Shown one piece after another: positions 11,723 through 22,539 of a stretch of DNA of 64,000 nt (position 1 is its first letter; every line of letters starts with the position of its first letter). Location of the stretch: positions 2,139,022-2,203,021 of the forward strand of contig NW_020313168.1 of NCBI RefSeq assembly GCF_003265705.1, read 5' to 3'. This DNA comes from Callorhinus ursinus (taxonomy: Eukaryota > Chordata > Mammalia > Carnivora > Otariidae). The translations under genes were made by a program, and so were the position numbers. Under the pieces are notes generated by a model. The model was not told the origin of the DNA. It saw only the letters and a list, made by a program, of their open reading frames with translations, and did not search any database.

Positions 11723-11779
11723 ATGATGTAATACTGTAAACCTCAAAACCACCGCCAAACCTCTGCCCACAGAGGACAT

Positions 11780-12200
11780 ATCATAAGAGTAACTTTTTTT
11801 TAATTAACATTAAAAAAAATCATGCAGAAGATTTTAAAAATTATGTACAGGAAAATAAAATGTTTTATAAATATAATTCTACTGATCCCTACCTCCCATC
11901 CTGCCCATAAGCATGTACTGTTCCATAAATGTTTTCCACAGATAAGCACACAGAGCTTTCTAAGAGCAGAGACAGCAGCGTACCACACAGTCTGTTCTAC
12001 GCCTTGACTGGGGGTTTACTCGTTTGTTTTTTTTTTTTAATTTAATAATATGTCTTGAAAACCTTCCCATGAGAGCACATATAGAATGACTCCACCGTCT
12101 TCACTAGCTGCAAGGAGTCCAGTGTACAATGCACCATAATTCAACCAGCTCTCTGTTGATGCGCACGAGGTTGTCTGCAGCCATTCAGGAAACACTCAGT
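11780..12200 (-). mobile_element. L1 3'-end fragment, antisense
   Basis: The order and wording (GTCTTGAAAACCTTCCCATG, then CACATATAGAATGACTCCAC, TGCACCATAATTCAACCAGC and CTCTCTGTTGATG) match the reverse complement of an old L1 3' end. The 5' boundary is vague because of AT-rich sequence. Confidence 0.7.
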
Positions 12201-13776
12201 GAACGAGTGAGTGCTGCATGAATACTCTTACAGTAAAGTGGGATAATCTTAAAATGCCACTTTTCTACATTTGCTTGGATTTATTATTCCTGGATTTAAA
12301 AGAGGCTCATAATTCTATAAAGACAATTCCTTAAAATCAGGACATTTGTGAAAATATTAACATACTACTTTTGGAACACATCTCTGTGTTCAAGCCATCA
12401 TATGAAGAATAAAAATAATCTATAGAATCAACCTTAATCTACTTAGCATGAAATTCTTCTCAAAGAAAAAAAGATATCATCAGGGACAATCTGGCAACTA
12501 TTTCTCAATATATTTATTTAAGTAAAAATATATTCAGTTAAGCGAAAACTCTCAGTAATTATATAAAGCAATAAAATAGATCATAAATTAGGATCCTCTA
12601 AGTTTCATGTAACAACGTAAGATGCTAACAGGGCACTAGCTAATGTATCATAAACAAGCATATCCTGGTAGAGCCTACAATAAGCAAGGGCAGAGCAAGG
12701 GTCTCTCGGCCAACCCCCAGCCAAGGAGCACAGATGAGTGCTAGGGATGGGGACAAGGGTAGTGGCCCAAAGGATGAGGCAATCTCCAAGCCCACTCCAG
12801 GCATGCTTTTTGGCACCTGGGGTCCTCGATAGCCTCTGAAGTAGACACAGCACATGGAGCCCAAACCGCTCAGGGCTCACTGCCTAACACACTGGGCTGC
12901 AGAACCCAGGCAAATCCAAGACCAGGGAAAGCCAGTCAGGTACTCAAAACTGAAACTCAGGAGAATATGAAGCAAACCGGAACTCATGGAGGAAACTCAG
13001 CCTCTAGAACTTAGTAACAGATGCCTAGTTGTTAGAGCAGGGAGTCACTGAACAGAAAGAGGAGGGGCCCAGCGACCAGCACCAGGAGACAAAGAACCAA
13101 ATCGAGGTCACAGAATTGTGGCTTCGGGCAGAGTTCCAAAGTCCAGCAATCAGTGCCAAGCCTTCAATTTCTGGGTCAGCCCCCACACCCCTCCTCCCAG
13201 TGGGGCCCCCGAGAGCTAAAGTACTTCCTCCTTGGCTCATTTCTTCTAGGACCCAGGACAGCACCAGGCCAGTGAGCCCACCTGTGGGAAAGGCAACACA
13301 AGAGTAAGAGTCGTGGGTGTTACCAGGAGCAGGAAGAAGGGCCTTGCAGCAAACACATGTTAGGAGACTTCCACAAGCTGGCCTCACAGACCAGATCCTA
13401 CTGGAAGAAAGCATTTTATCTTCTTCAGAGCACCTATACTAGAAAGAAGCGGACAGTGATGACCTCTTCTTCCCAGCCTGTTCTGGTAGATTCCCAGAAC
13501 TGTTTTTACAAAAATGCTCGTTCTGAATGAAATGAATTTGATGTCTAAAACAATGAGAGAGCTGTTAGTGAACACCTAATACTGGCCATGATGGCTTGCA
13601 AGAATCCATTCATTTTCAGTAATGTTCACAAACACTGATTTATGGGAAGCATGTCATAAAGTCTAGTTTCTGATAAATCTACATTTACCAGCACATCACA
13701 TAAACACACTTGGGCAGAGCATGGATCTCAGGAGAGCTCATACCCTTTGAGGGAAAGGGGCTGGCATCATTGTGAA
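12201..13776. other. Unclassified intronic DNA
   Basis: AT-rich at 12200-12600, then a GC-balanced part at 12600-13400 with long but featureless open frames on both strands (for example minus 13025-13414). No repeat, exon or RNA gene is recognised. Confidence 0.5.
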
Positions 13777-13851
13777 GGGAGAAAGAAAAGGAAAGAAAAG
13801 GAAAGGAAAGGAAAGGAAAGAAGAAAAGAAAAGGAAAAAAAAGAAAGAAAG
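13777..13851. repeat. Purine-only (AAAGG)n-type simple repeat
   Basis: Homopurine run of GGAAA/AAAGG units, with GGAAAGGAAAGGAAAGGAAA at its core. All-purine mirror-type tracts can form triplex DNA; that is a general property and not shown here. Confidence 0.95.
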
Positions 13852-13925
13852 AATCTAAAGCTGCCCAGTTTGGAGCTCCTCCTAGGAGGGTGGTCACCTG
13901 AACAGCTTCTGCCCCTTACCAATGG

Positions 13926-13973
13926 GTGAAAATTGCAGGCCCAGCTTGCTGGCTCGACAGGGGGCAATTTTCA
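13926..13973. repeat. Perfect 11-bp inverted repeat
   Basis: GTGAAAATTGC at 13926-13936 is matched by GCAATTTTCAC at 13963-13973, leaving a 26-nt spacer. This could be the inner part of an eroded inverted-repeat transposon or chance. No flanking duplication is evident. Confidence 0.6.
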
Positions 13974-14109
13974 CTCTTTTTCCTCCAAATAGTTGATATT
14001 TAAGCTACCACACCAAAATGGGATGGAGCTCATTAGTAGCTATGCAACAAGGAGCGTGTGGAGGGAATGCGTAGGTGTGCGGGTTACCGCCCCTCAGAAC
14101 CGGAAGAGC

Positions 14110-14320
14110 TGTGACTCGCTGGGCACTGGGCTGGGCGTCAGCAGCCCCCAGGGTCCCCCAAAGATTGTCCCATGTAATCCCCACAACCACACTGTCAGAG
14201 GTGGCCTTAGGCCCCCTTTACGGATGAAAACACTAGGACGGAGACCAAGAGCACACAGCGGAAAAGGAATCAGCTTGGGCCAAGGTCATTGTGACACCAA
14301 GTCCATTCTCTTAGATAAAA
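14110..14320 (-). repeat. MIR, antisense
   Basis: GGGCACTGGGCTGGGCGTCA, then CCCATGTAATCCCCACAACC and CCCTTTACGGATGAAAACAC follow the antisense MIR order (size of pool, subtotal, 'TTTACAGATGAGGAAAC' core). Moderately diverged. Confidence 0.85.
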
Positions 14321-14386
14321 ACACAGCTGTTTCTTTAATTTTTAGAAAATGTCAGGATTTTCCGAGTCTCCGTAGGAAGGGAGTTT

Positions 14387-14560
14387 TTTTTTTTTTTTTA
14401 AGATTTTATTTATTTGACAGAGCACAGCAAGGGGAGCGGAAAAGGGAGAAGCAGGCTCCCTGCTGAGCAGGGAGCCCAATGAGGGGCTCGATCCCAGGAC
14501 ATTGGGATCATGACCTGAGCCAAAGGCAGCTGCTTAACCGACTGAGCCACCCAGGCGCCC
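14387..14560 (-). mobile_element. SINEC copy, antisense, with imperfect TSD
   Basis: Poly-T then AGATTTTATTTATTTGACAG, a GA-rich block, GCTCCCTGCTGAGCAGGGAG, and terminal GAGCCACCCAGGCGCCC. AGGAAGGGAGTTT at about 14374-14386 pairs with AAGAAGGGACTTT at 14561-14573 (two mismatches) as the target-site duplication. Confidence 0.96.
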
Positions 14561-14573
14561 AAGAAGGGACTTT

Positions 14574-15329
14574 AAACCAACAAGCAATCTCACCCTAGGC
14601 CACACTGAGAACAGGTTAGAAGAAGGCAGAAGCCAGGACTCCTGCGTCGTGTCAGATCAGGGCTTGGACTCCCGGCCCCGCCCCTTAGCGGCCAAGGGAC
14701 CTGCCGAACCTGCCCAAAGAAGCTTCAGTCCACTGAGCGGTAAGGCAGTGCCCCTGAGGCATGCTGTCAGGATGCAACAGACTAATCCCTGCGCAAACTA
14801 TCTGCCAACCGTCAAGTCATAAAGCCCCGACCCTGGCGGCCTCCCCTCGCTGGGCCCCAGCGTGCACCTCACTCACAGGGCCGCTTCCCTCCCCGCCTTA
14901 CCTCTCCCACCACCCACCACTGCCTGCTCCTCCATCTGCTCGCTGTCACGCCCAACGCGGGCCGCCCATCTCCCCTGTCTCTCCTCCCATTCCGGGGTTC
15001 CGTGACCCCTGCCTCTGTCCCCTCACCTCTCTGACAACTGCTCCTCAGAAGTTCAGCTTCTACTAAATTCCCTATCCCGCCAAAACTTCTCAGAAGTCCC
15101 CGACGGCCCTGGCTCCACCGTGCAACAAATATTTACAGTCTCTCCTGTGGGACAGACATGTCCAGCACCATCTTCAGTGTCGGCCCTCTGAATTAGAATA
15201 CTAGCTCCCTGTGAATGAGGACCACGGGTCTCCGTCTACAAAGTTTGCCAGATAGTGCGTACCCCGAGTGTCGGCGAGAATGTGGACGACTGGAGTCCAG
15301 CACGACGCTGCAAGCATGTTAACGGCACG
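14574..15329. other. C-rich intronic DNA, partly L2-like
   Basis: The part at 14830-15070 is pyrimidine-rich. Around 15180-15250 a GAATACTAGCTCCCTGTGAA segment resembles the 'AAGCTCC..GAGGGCAGGGACC' motif of an L2 3' end. That match is weak. No gene is recognised. Confidence 0.4.
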
Positions 15330-15745
15330 GCCGCTCTGAAAGCCCATGACATGTATTCTCTGTCACCCAGCACCCCATTCCACCCAAGAGCAATAAGTAT
15401 CTGTGTTTCCCAAAAGACGGAAAAGAATATTCTGCAGCACCCGGAAGAGCCCCAACACTGGGAACGACCCCAGTGTCTGCCAACAGTAAGAGAGTCGCAA
15501 GGGCACCGCGCTCAGCGAGAACGAGTAAGTGCCCGCAGGGATCGCAGAGACAGTGCTAAGAGTCGCACTGTCCAAGTGCAGATGGCAGGAGAGTGGCTTC
15601 CCAGCAGGACGGAGGCCGGAGAGCAGCCTCGGGTGGGGCTGGTCATGGTCGCTGTGCTCTGTTTCCTGAGCCAGGTGCTGGTCATGTGTGTGTTCACTTA
15701 GTGACGATTCACAGAGCACTTAAGATATGAACTTTTCCTTTGGGC
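15330..15745 (+). mobile_element. L1 3'-end fragment
   Basis: Order of words such as CCCAACACTGGGAACGACCC with CAGTGTCTGCCAACAGTAAG, then GTGTGTGTTCACTTAGTGAC and GAGCACTTAAGATATGAACT, follows the late ORF2 and 3' UTR of an old L1. The middle part is heavily altered. Confidence 0.65.
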
Positions 15746-16359
15746 TTCAGGGAAACTTACTAAAAATGAACTTGAAAATGGAAGGCTCACTTCCATGACC
15801 CTAAGCAACTATGTTCCGTAAGGATATCTAACATAGGACCCAGAAGAATGCAAAAGGTCCCAAGCTCAGAAAGGGCAGAAGCAACGCAGGGCCAGGCGGC
15901 AGGATGACCCAGGCGTGGAGCTGCTCCCCAGTCCTCCATCGCTGCCATGACCCAGCCCACGCTGCGCCTCCTGCCTTCTGTCCCTGCACCAACTGCTTCC
16001 TCCCAGGTCATGTTTGCCCATAACTCAGAGCACACCGCGACCTCCTACAGCCCAGACCCAAACTCTGTTCCCACGGATGTGTCCCAATTCAAACCGTTAT
16101 GGGAGAACCAGATGGCTCCAGCTCATCTTCTCATGCCCACCAGCCTTAGGATGTGGCTACCCTGGGGCCAGCCATCCAACCCTGGCCCACCAAGGGCTGT
16201 CCCTTCAGCAGGAGCCAGGATTAAAACTGGAAAGAAGTTTCACTGCCAAGGGGCTACGAACTGGCAGACACTGAGTGTAGCACTTAGGAAATGTTATGGG
16301 TCAACTGCTTCCCAAAAAAGTCTTTCTCTTCCTTGGCCTCTGTGAAGCCACATGATTCC
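15746..16359. other. Unclassified intronic DNA
   Basis: C/T-rich sequence without a recognised repeat or exon. Chance open frames run on both strands. Confidence 0.5.
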
Positions 16360-16610
16360 CCTTCTCCTCAACTCTGATCTCCCCACTGGACAACCTCCAT
16401 CTTCATCCTTCAAGAACTCGTACCATCTAGCATCACCCCTATGGAGTCAGTTTCCAAATTTATTTCTCCAAACTTGACTCATGTCTTTAAGTTTCAGGGA
16501 ACCTCAAACCCAACCTGTCTAAACCCAAGTTCATTAGCTCTCCTCCCCCAGAAACACGTCTTTCTCTGAGTTCACTTGATGTTACTAATCTCTTGGTTCC
16601 AGATTTAAAC
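16360..16610 (+). mobile_element. Possible L2 fragment
   Basis: A segment with AACCTCAAACCCAACCTGTC followed by TAAACCCAAGTTCATTAGCT resembles an L2-type 'ctcaaactcaacatgtctaaaactgaactcat' region. The match is diverged and by eye only. Confidence 0.4.
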
Positions 16611-17094
16611 ACAACAAAAAACAAAACAGCTCAGACTTGAAGACATCACTATAAATGCATGTTTAGCTTAATACAGAGATGATTACATCTGGAAGTATTT
16701 CTAGACATACATCAATGGGGGTGGGGGGCAGAACAAGTAGAGACAACTAACAAACACGACCTCGGCCAGGTGGTCAAGGTCACATCCAGTGACATGTCAC
16801 GTTGAGAGCACCAACCCTTAATATGACATGGTGAGAAGGGCACTCTCCCTCCAAGCTCTTCCTCCCCAAACCTAGGACCCCTTCTCATGTAACAGTCATC
16901 AGACACACCCCTGCCCAGTGCCCCTCAGAACTGTCAGTCACCCTAAACCAGGCTGAAAGACCACCGCTACCAAGAGGAGCCGAAGGAGACGTGCGTGACA
17001 GCTGAATGGAGTGTGGCGTCCTGGGCAAGGCTCTGGGGCAGAGGGCAGATAACAGCGAAATGCAGGAAATCTGAATAAAGCGTGGGCTTTAGCG
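16611..17094. other. Unclassified intronic DNA
   Basis: No repeat or gene recognised. Confidence 0.5.
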
Positions 17095-17262
17095 ATGATA
17101 ACATTACCAATATTCATCGACTGTGATAAATGTACCATCCTAATGTCAGATGTTAGGAACAGCAGAAACTGGCTACAAAGTATATGGGAACTCTATCTTC
17201 TCAACTTTTCTATAAATCTAAAACTATCATAAAAAAGAGTTCATTAAAAAAAAAATACCTCA
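17095..17262 (+). mobile_element. L1 3'-end fragment with A-tail
   Basis: AAATGTACCATCCTAATGTC, AGATGTTAGGAACAGCAGAAACTGG and ATCTAAAACTATCATAAAAA match a common L1M 3' terminus, and the poly-A tail at 17245-17255 marks the end. Confidence 0.8.
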
Positions 17263-17319
17263 CAGTTTTTCTTTCCCCAAATTATTCCCCAAACCCCATG
17301 ATCCTCTCCTTTCTCACAG

Positions 17320-18060
17320 ACTGTTCCGACTCCATACATCATGGCCCACCCCCACTCAAAAACCTTCAGAGACTGTGGCTTCCCAAATAAACGTCCTGTC
17401 TTTACCGTACCATTCAGGCCTTCAAAGACCTGGCTCCAAGTGCCCATGGCGCTGCTCCACACCAGAGAGCTCCTCTTCACTCTGGGCAGCCCCCCTTCCC
17501 CACCCCCATGCTGCACCCCCAGCCCCCCACTCCATCCCCCCGCCTTCCGGCTTCCATGGTTTCCCTGATGAGCATGCCCCCCAGCTCTATTCTTCTGCCT
17601 CACCTGGCCTGTGAGCGAGGCCCCACCACCTGCGCTCCCAGTGAACAGCTCCTGCAGGCGGTCCACCAATGTGCGCCAATCAGAACTGTGCCCACTGCGG
17701 CCTTCAGCCCTCTCCAAACCTCCCTCACGGCAGAAAAGGGTCACGCCTCCTGCCGGGCACCCAAAGCAGCGTGATGCAGTGCCTGACACAGCCAGTGCCC
17801 CCCCCCCCCCCGGCTCGCCCCCCCCCCCCCTCTCACTAAAAACACCCCTCACCGACACCGGACGCCCCCCACATACCGCCCTGGCCTGCCAAGCCCTCCC
17901 CGTCTCCGTGCCTACCTCCTCCGGAAGCCTTCCTCCACCAGACCCCTCTTCCAAAACCCCTCCCTAGCTCCCGGTCACCCCACTCCTCTCCACTGAGTGA
18001 CCACACAGTCTGCAACCACTAGTTAAACATCTCAACGTCAGTCTGATCTGCCAAGCTGGT
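17320..18060 (+). mobile_element. L2 3'-region remnant
   Basis: CTCAAAAACCTTCAGAGACT, a CCCAAATAAACGTCCTGTC-like segment and CAGGCCTTCAAAGACCTGGC follow the L2 pattern of 'ctcaaaaaccttcagtggctccc ... ggccttcaaagacctggcc'. The downstream part becomes C-rich and uncertain. No reading frame is preserved. Confidence 0.55.
17798..17830. repeat. Paired C-homopolymers (C14 and C13)
   Basis: C runs at 17798-17811 and 17818-17830 separated by GGCTCG. The complementary strand has two G runs with G-quadruplex potential. Exact lengths are prone to sequencing error. Confidence 0.9.
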
Positions 18061-18244
18061 CGGTGCGTGCACTGACTTGACAGTGCTCCCAGGGTTAGGG
18101 ACCAGCTCACACTCCCCTTTCCTTCCCACCCAGGGACTGGTGCTCACTGGCTAGCCGGCAACTCAGCAAACAATACGTGAGCAGTGAATAAATGGCGGTG
18201 CCCCAAGCAGCTCTCCCGCCCGGGGCCCCATTGCCTGAGAGGCA

Positions 18245-18400
18245 GGATAACGCTGGGCTCCACCCCTCACTAACCAGGTGACCTCTGGCAAATTATCTAA
18301 CCTCTCTTGCCTGAGTCCACTCAACTATAAATGCACCTGCTCACAGGGTTGTTCAGTAATTAAAGGGGCTGTCGATATGGAAAACCCAGACACACAGTAA
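18245..18400 (+). repeat. MIR, sense
   Basis: CTAACCAGGTGACCTCTGGC, AAATTATCTAACCTCTCTTG and CTGAGTCCACTCAACTATAA match MIR ('gtgaccttgggcaagttacttaacctctctg ... cctcatctgtaaaat'). Its 3' part runs into a 52-bp tandem duplication. Confidence 0.85.
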
Positions 18401-18452
18401 TTGTTCAGTAATTAAAGGTGCTGTCGATATGGAAAACTTCACACACACTGTG
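18349..18452. repeat. 52-bp tandem duplication
   Basis: TTGTTCAGTAATTAAAGGGG at 18349 and TTGTTCAGTAATTAAAGGTG at 18401 start two copies that continue CTGTCGATATGGAAAAC. The period is 52 bp. The copies differ at few positions, so the duplication is much younger than the MIR it includes. Confidence 0.9.
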
Positions 18453-18493
18453 TGAAGGCACACAGTTAAGTATGACTTAAAACAAAGCTAGTA

Positions 18494-18952
18494 CAGACCT
18501 TCTTCAATTTACAATGGGGTTACGTCCCAATAAACTCATCACAACACCTAACCTACGGTCATAGCTCAACTAAGCCCAGCTTCCAAGTGCTCAGAACACT
18601 CGCGTCAGCCTACAGTTGGGCAAGAGCGTCTTGCACAAAGCCTATCTCACCATACAGTGTTGACCATCTGGTGTCATTCAGTGAACACTGTACAGACGGT
18701 GACAAGCGGTGGCCGTGTAGGGACAGGATGGCTGTCACCGTACTGACTGTTGACCCTGCTGATCGCTGGCTCACGGGGCTACGCTTACTGCCCAGCATCA
18801 CGAGAGAGGATCGGACCACGTATCAACACCAGCCCAGGGAAAGATCCATGTTCAAAATCGCGAGGAGGGTTTCTACTGAACACGTATCACTTTCACACAT
18901 TCGTAAAGTCGAAAACTTTTAAGTCGAGCCATCCTAAGTCAAGGACTGTCTG
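18494..18952. mobile_element. Non-autonomous TcMar-Tigger-like DNA transposon
   Basis: The left end reads CAGACCTTCTTCAATTTACA and then ATGGGGTTACGTCCC. The right end, reverse-complemented, reads CAGACAGTCCTTGACTTAGG and then ATGGCTCGACTT. These are imperfect terminal inverted repeats. The dinucleotide TA precedes the left end, as expected for TA-targeting elements. The interior (TTGGGCAAGAGCGTCTTGCA and similar) fits the same mammalian repeat type. No transposase is encoded. Confidence 0.8.
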
Positions 18953-19079
18953 CTATTATTTTCCCAGAAGCAAAAAAGATGTTAAAGCTGGTAGCTGGGA
19001 CAGTGTTAATGTTGATCTAGTTCTTGGGTGTCGTGGGGGTTTCCTGAGTGTTTATTTTATTATTATGCTTCAGATCCTA

Positions 19080-19245
19080 TAAGGGTAAGGGGGAATTCAA
19101 AATAGTCCTTTAGTGACACATACAGTATCATCTTGGTTGCAGGAAAGGGGAAGAGGAATGACAGAGAAGTGGAAAATACACCAAATTTTAACAGTGCCAA
19201 AGTGTGACTTTATATAATTTTTATTCTCACTATGTTTTTACCTAT
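19080..19245 (+). mobile_element. Possible L1 3'-end fragment
   Basis: AAATACACCAAATTTTAACA, then AGTGCCAAAGTGTGAC and TATATAATTTTTATTCTCAC resemble the 'aatacaccaaaatgttaacagtgg ... ttattttttct' part of L1 3' ends. Low confidence. Confidence 0.45.
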
Positions 19246-20280
19246 GGAAAACAAGTTTCCAAGGGTTTGTCTGCTAAAAATGCTAAAATATTTTTCAAGT
19301 ACTAAAACCATTCCCAATATAAAGTTTTATTTAAAGGATGAAACTCTTCTGGGCATCCCGCCGGCTGACCAGTTATTGATGCTTTCCCAGGAGAAGCGCT
19401 GCGTGCGTGATGGGAGAGACAGCGGGAGCTCTCCGGAGGGGGCCTGAGCCCCACTGCAGGTCTGAGCCAGGCGCCGCCACCATGAGGCCAGGCTGGGGAC
19501 CCAGCACAGGGCACTCCCAGCGTGCGGTGATCAACTACGCAGCTGAAGGACGTGCAATGACATGCGTGAACACGCCAGGGTATTCAGGATATCAATACGG
19601 GAAAGAAACACAAGACAACTTGTATCTCTGAATTGCTCCCGGCTCCACAGAAGCTAATTCTGAACCTGAGCCAGGGCTCAGAGGGAGCGCAGAAAAAGGA
19701 AATGTCTAATTTACATTTGACAGTGCTTTTAGTCTCATGTGTCTTTAAGCCGCTGGTCTGATCAACTTTTAAGGATAAAAGAAGAAGTTATCCAAGAGAA
19801 CACCGAACTGAACAATATTCACCGCGTAGCTCACCACCAGCAGCTACAGCAGGAGGACAAGGGTACAGCAGGGATGAATGAAGACCAGGCACCAAGGGGA
19901 ACAGGGGCCTGGGAGGGACCCATTTTAAGCAACACTTTCAACATTTCCCACTGAAATATTCTTTAAAGAAAATTTTCTCCAATTTTCAGAGTGAGATGCA
20001 TGCTCTCTCCCTTCCCGAATGCCCACAGTAGCTTGCCCCTCTCTCTCCTACATCCAGCCAAAGCCTGCAAGTCGCTCTGTCACCTCCTGCACCCCATCGG
20101 TGACCAAGCGCCACCCATCCTCTGTTTCAGGGGGCTCTCGGGGCCCCCTACCCCTCCCTGGCACTGGCCGAGCTCAGCTGCAGCCTGCTCTTCCTCAGTC
20201 CCCACCTCCCCACCCTCCGTGCACTCCTGACCCATGCCCCCTCCCCAACACAGATTCTCACATACACACACCCCTCTCTT

Positions 20281-20311
<31 letters not shown>

Positions 20312-20354
20312 GCACGCAAAACACACATTCCCTCCCGTTCTCTCTCTCTCTCCC
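19246..20354. other. Unclassified intronic DNA
   Basis: No gene or named repeat other than the CA microsatellite near 20280 and CT-rich flanks around 20340. The AT-rich first part gives way to C-rich sequence at 20000-20250. Confidence 0.5.
20279..20320. repeat. (CA)n microsatellite with CGCACG end
   Basis: Starts with alternating CA after CTCTCTTCACA and ends CGCACGCACGC. A CT-rich run follows at 20338-20358. Confidence 0.95.
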
Positions 20355-20560
20355 TCTGCACCCAGTGAAATCTTTCTAAAATCCTAATTATGTCACTGCC
20401 CTGCTTTAAAGCATTTCTTAATGGTCCTTGAAACAAAATCCAAAGTCCTAGGGCTTTGTAAAGCCTGTCAGGACTTGCCTTTTCCACCAGTCCATGTGCA
20501 GAGGCCCTGACCACGTCTCTTAGCACAGTCCCAGCCCCGTTTCTTCACCTGACCTATAAT
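20355..20560 (+). mobile_element. L2 3'-region fragment
   Basis: GTGAAATCTTTCTAAAATCC, TAATTATGTCACTGCCCTGC and AAAATCCAAAGTCCTAGGGC are a good match in order to L2 ('atctgatcatgtcactcccctgcttaaaa ... aaagtccaaactcc'). Confidence 0.8.
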
Positions 20561-20779
20561 TATTGAGTAACTTCTACCAAACGGCACTGTGTGAGAAGTT
20601 GGGGTGCAGCAGTGAACAAAAACCAAGTCCCTGGTGAGTGGGGTTGACAAACCAAATACAGAGCCTGGTGTTTGAGGGGAAATACAGCAGGCGGGTGGTG
20701 GGTGGCCGGCGCCACCTTAGGAAGCAAGGAGGGAAACCTTGCACCAGGAGGCCTAGCCTCGGCAAAGGGCAGTTTCCCA

Positions 20780-21112
20780 GAGGCCATGCTCTCTCACCTC
20801 CCCACCTCTGCACACACCAGTTCCTCAGCCCGGCCCTCCCTCCCTCTCCCTTCTCTGCCCGGCAAACTTGTTCCCTTCCAGGTTCTGAGTCAGAGTGCCA
20901 GTCTTCCAGGAGGCCTTTCCCGTACTCCATATGCAGCCGCCACCAGCCCAATGCCCCGCTTCCTGTTGAGTCAACCCATCTTCCCCCCAAAACTGGTAAA
21001 CACCTTAAAAGCAGGAGTTGTTCAGCAATGAATCACCCACACTTAGCACCCTGCGTGACACAGAGAGGCACTAGACAAACATTAGCTGAATTACTGAATT
21101 CTAGAAATGAGT
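20780..21112 (+). mobile_element. L2 3'-end fragment, probably same element
   Basis: Contains CCAGGAGGCCTTTCCCGTAC followed by a 'CTTAAAAGCAGGAG' and 'CTTAGCACCCTGCGTGACAC' series that fits the L2 end ('gaggccttccctgacc ... gcacagtgcctggcac'). It ends near ACATTAGCTGAATTACTGAA, like '...attgttgaatgaatgaa'. About 220 bp of foreign or decayed sequence separates it from the previous L2 block. Confidence 0.65.
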
Positions 21113-21657
21113 TGTGACTTAACTATCCTTTCCCCTCTCCACAGCCCAACCCCCTGACCTACGCACACTTTCACTTATCCTTCAGCATCCAGCACCAGGC
21201 TCAGCCAAGCGCCTCGGGAGTGCAGACACGGGAGAAATGTCCAGCCAACAGAATTTGTGAAATCACTAACTTGTGACTCAAGCGCAGATACATAATTATT
21301 GCATTGTTCTTTGATTTTGTGTAAGAATGTCATTTTTCTCAAATCAGATACAAATTCCTCAGGGCCACACCCACGCCTTGTGTCTGCTTATACACAACCC
21401 CGGACTCAGCGCGGAGAGGTGAATGGTCCTAAATGCAGATAAGCATTATTTCCACACCCAACACGAGGAAACTCACTTTGAATAGCATATTCTACTAGTT
21501 AGGATCTGGGCATTTCACTGTATGTACAGTGTGCCTCAAACAACAATGTAAGTAAATATTAACCCCTTAGTAGGTCTGCTTCCCCAAGTGCCTGGGTTAT
21601 CAGTTCAGAAACTCTGGGGCAAGTGTGGAGCCAGAAACAATACTGGAAGAAAGCAAA
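21113..21657. other. Unclassified intronic DNA
   Basis: No named repeat or exon seen. Confidence 0.5.
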
Positions 21658-21671
21658 ACCATGTGCTTTCT

Positions 21672-21889
21672 TTCTGTTTTTTTAAAGATTTATTTATTTA
21701 TTTGAGAGAGAAAGAGAGAGCATGAGCATGGGAAAGGCAGAGGGAGAGGGAGAGAGAATCTCAAGATGACTCCCCGCTGAGAGCAGAGCCCGGTGATGTG
21801 GGGCTCACTTCCACAACCTGAGATCATGACCTGGGCTGAGATGAAGAGGTGGACGCTTAACCGACTGAGCCGCCCAGACGCCCCCCAGC
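21672..21889 (-). mobile_element. SINEC copy, antisense, with perfect 14-bp TSD
   Basis: Poly-T, AAAGATTTATTTATTTATTT, GAGA-rich block, and terminal GAGCCGCCCAGACGCCCC. The target-site duplication ACCATGTGCTTTCT is identical at 21658-21671 and 21890-21903. Confidence 0.97.
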
Positions 21890-22029
21890 ACCATGTGCTT
21901 TCTGATTCGATGCTCTGAAGACAGCACATCACTTCAACTGCACTGTGACCCAAGACGCACACATGCTGAATCTGCCTAGGAGGAAACATCAGGCAAACCC
22001 AAACTGAGGATATTCTACAGAGTAACTGC

Positions 22030-22235
22030 CCGGCACTCTTGAAAAATATCAAGGTCAACAAATTCAGAGACGGTAGGATGTCGGCTGCCGGGGGCTGGGA
22101 GGGGAACAGGGGCACAGAGCTTCAGTTTGGGAAGATGGTGAAGTTGGGAGGCAGACGATGGATGGCTGCACAACAGAGTGAATGTACCTGATGCCACCGA
22201 GCGGCACACTTACAAAGGATTAACAGACATTAGTG
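22030..22235 (+). mobile_element. L1 3'-end fragment
   Basis: GGATGTCGGCTGCCGGGGGC, then AGCTTCAGTTTGGGAAGATG and GATGGCTGCACAACAGAGTG with AATGTACCTGATGCCACCGA follow the L1M 3' UTR order. Similar fragments lie at 45.7-46.0 and 63.4-63.6 kb. Confidence 0.8.
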
Positions 22236-22539
22236 TGTTGTACCACTAGAAAAGATTGTCAAGGGCAAGAAATTCTAAGAAAGGCTGAGAAGCTCCCTTA
22301 GATTAAAGGAGGCTACACAGACAAGACCATGAAAGGCAGTGGGTGACCCTGAGCGGGGGCGGGGAGGGCAGAAATTGCTAAGAAAGGGGCAGTGCCGGGA
22401 CAAATGACAACACGCGAGTGTGAACTGTGGGTTAATCATAGTAACATATCAATGACAGACGTCCTGACTTTCACAACTATCCTGTGGTTACGTAAGAGAG
22501 TCCCTGCTCGCAGGAGCTACACACATTAAGGCCTGAGGG

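Larger units (their letters stand above)
9930..11750 (+). mobile_element. 5' portion of a second old L1 (5' UTR to ORF1 region)
   Basis: The order resembles an L1M/L1ME 5' end: a leader around 10000-10140 with ATAAAACACTTCTTCGGCAT and GTCCCTGAGAGAAAGAAAGC, then the pre-ORF1 region with AACAGACCCAGAAATAACAG, GGATTTAAAGGAAAACGTGA and AATATCTGAAATGGAAACTA. It stops in ORF1-like sequence near 11500-11750. A hAT element (10547-10752) and two SINEs interrupt it. All frames are broken. Confidence 0.75.

Noticed and set aside
17244..17954. 236-codon minus-strand frame, Gly-rich
   Set aside because: It is the complement of C-rich, L2-like sequence containing C14/C13 runs, with no homology recognised.
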